Source: Bacteroidota bacterium (GTDB lineage Bacteria; Bacteroidota; Ignavibacteria; Ignavibacteriales; Melioribacteraceae). Taken from it: a DNA stretch of 21,449 bases. The DNA is taken from the NCBI GenBank assembly GCA_021786655.1, contig JAJYMU010000241.1, forward strand, positions 1 through 21,449, in the 5' to 3' direction. The notes under the pieces are model-generated. The model ran no database searches and was not told where the DNA came from. It saw only the letters and a program-made list of their open reading frames with translations. Numbering within the stretch: position 1 is the first letter of the stretch; the number at the start of each line of letters is the position of its first letter. The translations under genes and the position numbers were made by a program. Shown here piece by piece: positions 15,197 through 21,449 of the stretch.

Positions 15197-18100
15197 ATGA
15201 AAATTGCCAAAATGCTTTTGATTAATCTTTTTCTTGCTGCAACTATTTATTCGCAAGTAATAGACACATCTTATTTCAGCGGATTGGATTATAGAAATAT
15301 CGGTCCGTTCCGCGGCGGAAGATCATGCGCTGTTGTTGGCGTACCATCGAATCAAGCGCTCTTCTATTTCGGCGCTACAGGCGGCGGAGTTTGGAAAAGC
15401 GAAAATGCCGGGACAACATGGAAAAATATTTCGGATAAATTCTTCGGCGGATCAATCGGATCAATTGCGGTGAGCTCATGGGACCCTAATATTATTTATG
15501 TTGGAACCGGTGAAGAAACTGTGCGCGGAAATGTTTCGAGCGGAAACGGAATGTGGAAGAGCGACGACGCGGGTAAAACATGGAAACATGTCGGACTCGA
15601 AGACTCGCGTCACATAACTAGAATTGTAATCGATCCGAAGAATCCGGATTTGGTTTACGCCGCTTGTCTCGGTCATTTATGGGGACCGAGTTCCGATCGC
15701 GGAGTTTATCGATCTAAAGACGGCGGCAAAACATGGCAGCGAATTCTTTTCTCCAACGACCAATCCGGCGCAATTGATTTAACAATGGACCCGACAAATT
15801 CCAGAATACTTTTCGCATCAACGTGGCGCGTGATAAGAACACCGTACAGTTTGGAAAGCGGCGGAGAAGGTTCGGCGCTTTGGAAATCTACCGATGGCGG
15901 CGACACGTGGAAAAATATTTCCAACAATAAAGGAATGCCGAAAGGAATAATTGGAATAATCGGCGTTACTGTTTCGAAAGCTGATCCTCAACGAGTCTAT
16001 GCAATAGTTGAATCAAACGAAGGCGGTGTTTTCCGTTCGGATAATGGCGGTGAGTCGTGGACAAAAATAAATGAAGACAGAAATCTTCGTCAGCGCGCTT
16101 GGTACTACTCACGCATATACGCTGATCCGAAAGACAAAGACAAAGTTTATGTTTTGAACGTCGAGTTCTGGCGTTCGAAAGACGACGGAAAAAGTTTTGA
16201 AGAAATTGGAACGCCGCACGGAGATCATCACGATCTATGGATTAATCCCGACAACACAGAGATAATGATAATTGCTGATGACGGCGGCGCGCAGATTACC
16301 GTTGACGGCGGGAAAAGTTGGAGTACGTATTACAATCAGCCCACAGCGCAATTTTACAGAGTAACGACCGACGATCATTTTCCGTATAGAATTTACGGCG
16401 CTCAACAAGACAACAGCACTGTAAGGATTCTTCATCGAACTGACGGAGGAAGTATCGGCGAGAAAGATTGGGAACCAACTGCCGGATTTGAAAGCGGCTG
16501 GGTAACTGCCGATCCGAAAGATAATGATATTGTTTACGGCGGAAATTACGGCGGCTTCATCGGAATGTTGAATCATCGTACCCACGAAAGACGCACTGTT
16601 AATGTCTGGCCTGATAACCCGATTGGTCACGGCGACAAAGATATGAAGTACCGCTTCCAATGGAATTTTCCGTTGATGTTTTCTAAACACGATCCCAACA
16701 CACTTTATGCCGGGGGAAATGTTTTGTTCAAGACAACAAACGGCGGGCAAACTTGGGAGCCTATCAGCGGAGACTTAACACGTAACGACACCACAAAAGA
16801 ACAATCAACCGGCGGACCTATAACGAAAGACAATACCGGTGTTGAATACTACTGCACAATTTTTTCGATGGCGGAAAATCCGTTGAAAAAAGGAATTATT
16901 TGGACCGGTTCCGATGACGGATTGATTTACGTTACGACCGACGGCGGAAAATCTTGGCAGAATGTTACGCCGCCGAAAAATTTATTACCGGAGTGGGCAC
17001 AGATAAACAGCATCGAAGCAAATCCTTTTGTTGAAGGGGGACTTTATGTTGCCGCAACCAGATACAAGTCGGACGATTATAAATCGTACCTTCTCAAGAC
17101 AACTGATTTCGGAAAAACGTGGAAGAAAATTGTAAATGGGATTGATGAGAAACATTTTACACGCGTGATACGTGCCGATGACAAGCGTAAAGGTTTGCTC
17201 TTTGCCGGAACCGAAGAAGGAATGTACGTTTCATTCAACGACGGAGAAAATTGGCAGACGTTCCAACAAAATCTTCCAGTCGTTCCGATTACAGACCTAG
17301 CAATCAAGAATGAAGATTTAATAGTTGCAACGCAAGGAAGATCGTTCTGGATTATGGATGACATTTCCCCGTTACGTCAATTGAACAACGATGTTGGAAA
17401 CAAAAACTTCTGGCTTTATCAACCGAGACCGACATTCCGCATGGGCGGTGGCGGCTGGGGCGGCGGATTAACCGCCGGAAAGAATTTGCAGAGCGGTGTA
17501 ATTCTAAATTATTATTTCAAGGAAATGCCGGATAGCGGTTCCGTTGAACTGAAAATTTGTGAAGCGGATGGCAAAGTAATTAAAAACTATAAACCGAAAT
17601 CAAAAGAGAAAAACGAAAAACTTCCGATCAAAAAAGGTTCGAACAGATTTATCTGGAACATGCATTACCCCGATGCTGAAAAATTTGACGGGATGATATT
17701 ATGGAGCGGCGGCGGATTGACGGGACCAATTGCAATTCCCGGAGATTACAAAGCGGTTTTAGTTGATGGAAAAGACAGCGTTGTTGTTCCATTCACAATT
17801 GTTAAAGATCCCAGGTCGTCTGCATCTCAACAGGATTTGAAAGAGCAGTTCGACTTTTTGATTTCCGTGCGCGATAAATTGACAGAAACTCACAGAGCGA
17901 TCAAACAAATTAGAAATATTAGAAAGCAGCTGAAGGATATTAACGAGAGAGTTAAGGAACAGAAGAACGCGGAAGATGTAAAAAAACTCAGCGATGAAAT
18001 TGATAAGAAAATAACTTCGATTGAAGAAACTTTGTATCAAACTAAAAACAAGAGTTCGCAAGATCCGCTGAATTTTCCGATCAGATTGAATAATAAACTT

Positions 18101-18307
18101 TCATCTCTCAATTCCGATGCAGCTAGCGGTAGTTTCAAGCCGACTGACCAAGCGATTGCAGTGAAGAACGAACTTGTCGGCAAGATCGATGAACAATTAA
18201 ATAAGTTAAAAGAAGTGGTTGCTAACGACATACCAAAATTCAACAAGCTGGTTGAAGACGTAAAAGTACCGGCTGTAATTTTAATGAAGGAGAACGACAA
18301 AAAATAA
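15197..18307 (+). CDS. secreted VPS10/sortilin-like Asp-box (BNR) protein
   Basis: A 1036-aa exported protein. The signal peptide is residues 1-20 (hydrophobic LLINLFLAATIYSQ). Residues about 30-730 form Asp-box propeller repeats; I count eleven S/T-x-D-x-G-x-T/S-W-like copies (for example SENAGTTW, SDDAGKTW, SKDGGKTW, STDGGDTW, SDNGGESW, TVDGGKSW, TTNGGQTW, TTDGGKSW, TTDFGKTW). After that come a glycine-rich patch (MGGGGWGGG), a beta-sandwich-like section and a C-terminal coiled-coil region (about 890-960, many K/E/I heptads). In databases this family is often labelled glycosyl hydrolase or VPS10 domain protein, but no catalytic residues are proven; binding or peptidase-associated roles are equally possible. 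AAAGG before the ATG is a fair ribosome binding site. TTGAAT-17-TAAATT at 15135-15163 is a possible promoter. Confidence 0.85.
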   Translation: MKIAKMLLINLFLAATIYSQVIDTSYFSGLDYRNIGPFRGGRSCAVVGVPSNQALFYFGATGGGVWKSENAGTTWKNISDKFFGGSIGSIAVSSWDPNIIYVGTGEETVRGNVSSGNGMWKSDDAGKTWKHVGLEDSRHITRIVIDPKNPDLVYAACLGHLWGPSSDRGVYRSKDGGKTWQRILFSNDQSGAIDLTMDPTNSRILFASTWRVIRTPYSLESGGEGSALWKSTDGGDTWKNISNNKGMPKGIIGIIGVTVSKADPQRVYAIVESNEGGVFRSDNGGESWTKINEDRNLRQRAWYYSRIYADPKDKDKVYVLNVEFWRSKDDGKSFEEIGTPHGDHHDLWINPDNTEIMIIADDGGAQITVDGGKSWSTYYNQPTAQFYRVTTDDHFPYRIYGAQQDNSTVRILHRTDGGSIGEKDWEPTAGFESGWVTADPKDNDIVYGGNYGGFIGMLNHRTHERRTVNVWPDNPIGHGDKDMKYRFQWNFPLMFSKHDPNTLYAGGNVLFKTTNGGQTWEPISGDLTRNDTTKEQSTGGPITKDNTGVEYYCTIFSMAENPLKKGIIWTGSDDGLIYVTTDGGKSWQNVTPPKNLLPEWAQINSIEANPFVEGGLYVAATRYKSDDYKSYLLKTTDFGKTWKKIVNGIDEKHFTRVIRADDKRKGLLFAGTEEGMYVSFNDGENWQTFQQNLPVVPITDLAIKNEDLIVATQGRSFWIMDDISPLRQLNNDVGNKNFWLYQPRPTFRMGGGGWGGGLTAGKNLQSGVILNYYFKEMPDSGSVELKICEADGKVIKNYKPKSKEKNEKLPIKKGSNRFIWNMHYPDAEKFDGMILWSGGGLTGPIAIPGDYKAVLVDGKDSVVVPFTIVKDPRSSASQQDLKEQFDFLISVRDKLTETHRAIKQIRNIRKQLKDINERVKEQKNAEDVKKLSDEIDKKITSIEETLYQTKNKSSQDPLNFPIRLNNKLSSLNSDAASGSFKPTDQAIAVKNELVGKIDEQLNKLKEVVANDIPKFNKLVEDVKVPAVILMKENDKK

Positions 18308-18453
18308 TCCACAAGTGAATGCTTAATAAGAATACACTCTCAAGGCAAAAAATCCGGCGGGTTGATTTTTCCTAATTAATCTATCCCACAAGCTAAGAGA
18401 AACAAAACGGGATGGATTTTAAGTTCGATTATAACGAAATTAATTTAGCGTCA

Positions 18454-18573
18454 ATCAAGAGTATGTACTCCAGAGCAATTCGCTGCGGCGAACTGGACAC
18501 AAATCCGCAGCAAGCTGCGAGGAATTATACCTAACCTTCTCGTCCGCCGTAGCGAACGCGAAGGCGGATTAAA
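18454..18573 (-). repeat. 120-bp multi-hairpin repeat, copy 2 (inverted)
   Basis: Reverse complement of the element at 5035-5143. From the TTTAATCCGCC end to GTGTCCAG (80 bases) the two are identical; the TTGCTCTGGAGTACATACT end also matches. The only block difference is inside the third hairpin: AGC of copy 1 is replaced here by the 14-base TTCGCCGCAGCGAA, itself a small hairpin, so the outer TCCAG/CTGGA stem is kept while its interior is changed. It occupies most of the right half of the 299-bp gap between the Asp-box gene and the barrel gene. The rest of that gap (18308-18453) holds only AT-rich sequence and a weak hairpin. Confidence 0.88.
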
Positions 18574-18606
18574 TAACAACCTTTCAACCATTCCTTCGGG
18601 GTATTA

Positions 18607-19254
18607 ATGAAACTTCTAATTTTGTTTTTACTTTCTACCATTATGTTTGCTCAAACTAATTCATCTGTCAGCGATTCATCGTCTGTACGAAAACCGTTTT
18701 CTTCCGGCGATGTAGAAATATCATTTCTTGGCGGGTATGCTCGTACTACTTATGAAACGACCTATAGTTATTCGTATCCCAATCCACATGAGGCAACTTC
18801 AAAATCTTCAATTAACGTAATTGATTTGGGAGGCAATATTGGTTTCTATGTTGCAAAAGGATTCTCAATAGAACCGGAGTTTCAGTTCTCATATTTTTGG
18901 GGCGAATCTAATAGTGATCTTATCTACTCTATTATTGGCAATCTTTCTTATACTTATCTTCTCCCGGAAAGTAAATCCGCAGTCTTTATTAGGGCTGGTT
19001 ATGGAACTTCTAACGGGGTTCCGGTTCTGCCGCCCAACAACTTAATTTATAAAGAAGGTGCCGACAAGAACAGTCGGATTTTAAATCTTGGCATCGGGTT
19101 CAAAAATTTTTTAACAGAAAATATTCTATTGCGCACAGAACTTGGTTATACTTCTTATAGTTACAGCGATGATAAAAAAACTTATGGGATTACCGGCTAC
19201 AAAACGAGTTATTCGTTCGTAAAAGTTTTGGTTGGGCTTTCCTTTCTCTTTTGA
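18607..19254 (+). CDS. outer-membrane beta-barrel protein
   Basis: A 215-aa protein with a signal peptide (MKLLILFLLSTIMFAQ) followed by a serine-rich linker and alternating hydrophobic/polar strands typical of an eight-stranded barrel: VEISFLGGYARTTYETTYSY, VIDLGGNIGFYVAKGF, SIEPEFQFSYFWG, SIIGNLSYTYLL, AVFIRAGYGTS, ILNLGIGFKNFL, ILLRTELGYTSY. It ends in FVKVLVGLSFLF, with a C-terminal Phe as expected for BAM-dependent insertion. No enzymatic motif. The start follows a weak ribosome binding site 33 bp after the inverted repeat. Function unknown beyond envelope location. Confidence 0.75.
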   Translation: MKLLILFLLSTIMFAQTNSSVSDSSSVRKPFSSGDVEISFLGGYARTTYETTYSYSYPNPHEATSKSSINVIDLGGNIGFYVAKGFSIEPEFQFSYFWGESNSDLIYSIIGNLSYTYLLPESKSAVFIRAGYGTSNGVPVLPPNNLIYKEGADKNSRILNLGIGFKNFLTENILLRTELGYTSYSYSDDKKTYGITGYKTSYSFVKVLVGLSFLF

Positions 19255-19323
19255 TTGTTCAGTTTCGATTCTTTGATGTAAATTTGGCGGCGTAAAAATC
19301 AGTAAAAAGCATCTGGAGATAAT

Positions 19324-20181
19324 ATGAATAGAAAATTTTTGTTTTCGATAAGCGTAGTAGTCCTTATATCCCTAGGTTTTAACAACACATATTTCGCTAA
19401 AGTTGAAAAAGTTAAATCCAAAGACGGTGTTGAGATTGCATATAAAGTGCATGGCAGCGGCGAACCGGCGCTCGTGTTCGTTCACGGCTGGAGCTGCAAT
19501 CAATCGTATTGGGATGAACAGGTAAAAACATTTTCTCCCAAGTACAAAGTTGTAACGCTCGATCTTGCCGGTCACGGTGAATCGGGACATAACAGAAAAA
19601 ATTATACGATGCAGTTATTCGGCGCCGATATTGCCGCAGTGGTGAATAAACTGAAATTGAAAAAAATAATTTTGGTCGGACACTCGATGGGCGGAGCTGC
19701 GGTTATTGAAGCGGCGGTAATTCTGAAAAGTAAGGTTATCGGAATAATCGGCGCAGACACATATCAAGACCTGGCTCAAACAATGGAAAAAGCTCAAGCA
19801 GAAGAATTTCTAAAACCGTTTAAAGAAAATTTTGTTAAGCAGACAAGCGGATTTGTGAAAGCGATGTTTGTTCCAAGCTCCGACACAGTTTTAGTAAACA
19901 GAGTTGTCAAAGACATGTCTTCGGCTCCACCGGAAATTGCGACGAATGTTATATTGAATCTATTTACTTACAATGCTCTTCCATCGCTGAAGCAAATTAG
20001 TGTTCCATTTATATCGATCAACAATGATCGTTACCCGATAAAAGTTAAAGACAATGCCGCACTCACAAAATCATTTGAGCTCAAAACCATGAAAGGTATC
20101 GGGCATTTTATAATGCTGGAAGATCCGGCCGGCTTCGATAAGTTGCTTCAAGAATCAATTGATGAATTGTTAAAAAAATAA
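19324..20181 (+). CDS. exported alpha/beta hydrolase
   Basis: A 285-aa alpha/beta-hydrolase-fold protein with an N-terminal signal or anchor (hydrophobic 5-20). Motifs in order: VFVHGWS (51-57, oxyanion region), DLAGHGES (80-87), nucleophile elbow GHSMGG with Ser121, Asp235 in INNDRYP and His261 in GIGHFIMLEDP. This complete triad indicates an active esterase/lipase/peptidase-like enzyme; the substrate cannot be read. GGAG 6-8 bases before ATG supports the start. A TAAATTTG at 19279-19286 matches the Bacteroidota -7 pattern TAnnTTTG, but the distance to a TTTG upstream is long, so the promoter is tentative. Confidence 0.82.
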   Translation: MNRKFLFSISVVVLISLGFNNTYFAKVEKVKSKDGVEIAYKVHGSGEPALVFVHGWSCNQSYWDEQVKTFSPKYKVVTLDLAGHGESGHNRKNYTMQLFGADIAAVVNKLKLKKIILVGHSMGGAAVIEAAVILKSKVIGIIGADTYQDLAQTMEKAQAEEFLKPFKENFVKQTSGFVKAMFVPSSDTVLVNRVVKDMSSAPPEIATNVILNLFTYNALPSLKQISVPFISINNDRYPIKVKDNAALTKSFELKTMKGIGHFIMLEDPAGFDKLLQESIDELLKK

Positions 20182-20193
20182 AAATTAAAATGC

Positions 20194-20209
20194 GGGGCTT
20201 CGCGTCCCC
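20194..20209 (+). terminator. possible weak terminator hairpin after the hydrolase gene
   Basis: GGGG (20194-20197) pairs with CCCC (20206-20209) around CTTCGCGT, or in a shifted register a 5-bp stem including one G-U encloses TTCGC. It is preceded by an A-rich stretch and followed by TATTTCC, which is a poor T-tract. The position, 12 bases after the stop, supports a terminator; the structure alone is weak. Confidence 0.3.
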
Positions 20210-20306
20210 TATTTCCATTAATAAATACAATCTCTATAACATCTCGAAACAATAGAAATTAATCCTTCCTTAATGTAATTTAAGCCCAACCTTTTAGAGG
20301 ATAATG

Positions 20307-21449
20307 ATGAAAAAGCTTTTTCTTTTTCTCATGTCGATCTCAATTCTACTTGCCGCACAGACAAAAAAAGATTATCCCATTCAGCCGGTTCCATTCACCG
20401 AAGTTCATATAAAAGACGGATTCTGGTATAACAGAATGGAAACCAACCGTACCGTTACGATCCCTTACGCGCTGAAACTTTTGGATAAGACCGGTCGTGT
20501 TAAAAATTTTGAAATTGCAGCCGGACTTCAGCACAGCGACTTCTGCAGCAAATATTATTTTGATGATTCCGACGTATATAAAGTAATTGAAGGCGCATCG
20601 TATGCATTGATGCTTAAGCCGGATAAAGAATTGGAAGAACGTGTTGATAAAATCATTTCGCTTATCGCTGCCGCCCAGGAAAAGGATGGTTACTTATATA
20701 CCGTACGAACAATGGGTTCAAAAAAATTTGAAAAAGTAACCGGATCGCAACGATGGATGAATGAACAATGGAGTCATGAGCTTTACAATCTCGGTCATCT
20801 TTATGAAGCCGCTGTTGCGCATTATATGGCAACACACAAAAAAACTCTTTTGAACGTTGCGTTGAAAAGTGCCGAGCTTGTTAACAGTGTTTTCGGACCG
20901 GGAAAACTTGAACTGCCAACGGGTCATCAGGAAATTGAAATCGGATTGGTAAAACTTTACCGACTAACCGGTGAGGAAAAATATTTGAAACTTGCAAAAT
21001 TCTTTCTCGATATGCGCGGTCATTATCTGAATGGACCTGCCTCGCCGGCAGGCGGGAGAAAATCTTGGGGCGAATATAACCAAGACCATAAACCGGTTAT
21101 CTATCAGGATGAAACTGTCGGTCATGCAGTCAGAGCCGGTTACATGTATTCCGCAATGGCAGATGTTGCGGCTCTCGCCGGAGATCAAGCATACTTGAAT
21201 GCGCTGGATAAAATTTGGAACAACGAGAACGGTAAGAAATTATATTTAACGGGCGGTGTCGGTGCGACCGGTTCATGGGAAGGATTCGGACCGAATTACG
21301 ATCTGCCTAACGCGAGCGCGTACAACGAAACGTGTGCATCGATCGCAAATGTGTTTTGGAATCACCGCATGTTTCTTCTAAGCGGCGATGCAAAATATCT
21401 TGATGTAATGGAACGTACACTTTACAATGCGTTGCTTTCCGGAATTTCA
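20307..21449 (+). CDS. GH127-family glycoside hydrolase (beta-L-arabinofuranosidase-like), partial
   Basis: Open for 381 codons and cut by the window end. Signal peptide MKKLFLFLMSISILLAAQ, then the GH127 (formerly DUF1680) pattern: DGFWYNRMETNRTVTIP (about 37-53), DSDVYKVIEGASY, AQEKDGYLYT, GHLYEAAVAHY, QDETVGHAVRAGYMYSAMADVAAL and YNETCAS, with Glu341 and Cys343 matching the zinc-binding E-x-C of the family's characterised arabinofuranosidase HypBA1. The remaining zinc cysteines would lie beyond the window. Predicted to release beta-L-arabinofuranose from plant-type glycans outside the cytoplasm. The start ATG 20307 is chosen over the adjacent 20304 because AGAGG is better spaced from it. 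Residues 244-250 (PASPAGG) are a palindromic insertion. Confidence 0.87.
   Translation, partial: MKKLFLFLMSISILLAAQTKKDYPIQPVPFTEVHIKDGFWYNRMETNRTVTIPYALKLLDKTGRVKNFEIAAGLQHSDFCSKYYFDDSDVYKVIEGASYALMLKPDKELEERVDKIISLIAAAQEKDGYLYTVRTMGSKKFEKVTGSQRWMNEQWSHELYNLGHLYEAAVAHYMATHKKTLLNVALKSAELVNSVFGPGKLELPTGHQEIEIGLVKLYRLTGEEKYLKLAKFFLDMRGHYLNGPASPAGGRKSWGEYNQDHKPVIYQDETVGHAVRAGYMYSAMADVAALAGDQAYLNALDKIWNNENGKKLYLTGGVGATGSWEGFGPNYDLPNASAYNETCASIANVFWNHRMFLLSGDAKYLDVMERTLYNALLSGIS
21036..21056 (+). repeat. 21-nt palindromic element inserted in frame in the GH127 gene
   Basis: CCTGCC (21036-21041), loop TCGCC, GGCAGG (21047-21052) and the tail CGGG. It has the same stem, tail and length as the copy in the pseudouridine synthase gene (264-284); only loop bases differ. 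It encodes P-A-S-P-A-G-G exactly in codon register. Removing it joins LNG to RKSWGEYNQDH, a run that reads like the uninterrupted family sequence. Confidence 0.75.

Noticed and set aside
16235..16750. 171-codon open frame on the minus strand
   Set aside because: Antisense to the Asp-box gene, whose frame is continuous with periodic motifs through this stretch.
18348..18370. Hairpin AAAAATC/GATTTTT as terminator of the Asp-box gene
   Set aside because: The stem is almost all A-T with a 9-nt loop and is followed by CCTAATT, so it is too weak to call with confidence.
1..21449. CRISPR arrays, tRNA or rRNA genes, insertion sequences, integrases
   Set aside because: No regularly spaced direct repeats, cloverleaf patterns, rRNA signature stretches, transposase or integrase motifs were seen on reading both strands.

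Overview
The window (about 21.4 kb, AT-rich, densely packed, no RNA genes) looks like chromosomal DNA of a free-living Gram-negative bacterium of the Bacteroidota/Ignavibacteria side of the tree. That placement is an inference. It rests on the many secreted proteins whose signal peptides end in AQ or SQ, a large VPS10/Asp-box secreted protein, a GH127 glycosidase, an outer-membrane barrel, a possible DUF4905-type protein, and an aspartate-semialdehyde dehydrogenase of the archaeal/fungal type. I see no insertion sequence, prophage, CRISPR array, tRNA or rRNA.

Layout. 1-102: possible tail of a gene entering from the left. 149-757 (+): RluE/RsuA-type pseudouridine synthase carrying a 7-residue palindromic insertion. 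775-1605 (-): YIP1-family membrane protein. 1715-3497 (-): four-gene operon of three related small membrane proteins ending in an Xre-type regulator, with a promoter and two operator-like dyads at 3526-3565. 3669-5039 (+): tryptophanase, followed at once by a 109-bp multi-hairpin repeat. 5176-7419 (+): DUF4905-like protein, AMMECR1, MEMO1. 7548-8063 (+): small secreted protein, then a clear terminator. 8116-9186 (-): secreted S9-like serine hydrolase. 9330-15086 (+): thrA-asd-thrB-thrC, which encodes every step from aspartate to threonine. 15197-18307 (+): VPS10/Asp-box secreted protein. 18454-18573: second, inverted copy of the multi-hairpin repeat. 18607-19254: outer-membrane beta-barrel. 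19324-20181: secreted alpha/beta hydrolase. 20307 to the window end: GH127 glycosidase, truncated by the window, with a second copy of the 21-nt palindromic insertion.

How the genes fit together. The threonine operon is a self-contained metabolic unit: aspartokinase/homoserine dehydrogenase, ASADH, homoserine kinase and threonine synthase, with 1-3 bp gaps. The right-hand part is secreted or envelope machinery (Asp-box protein, barrel, hydrolase, glycosidase). The left-hand Xre/membrane operon is the best candidate for an undescribed system: three tandem, diverged copies of one four-helix module plus a likely autoregulator with matching operator dyads.

The most striking non-genic signals are two kinds of repeat. 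The first is a 21-nt palindrome inserted in frame in two unrelated genes; removing it restores the family sequence exactly in the first. The second is an inverted pair of near-identical ~110-bp elements made of stacked small hairpins, 13.3 kb apart.
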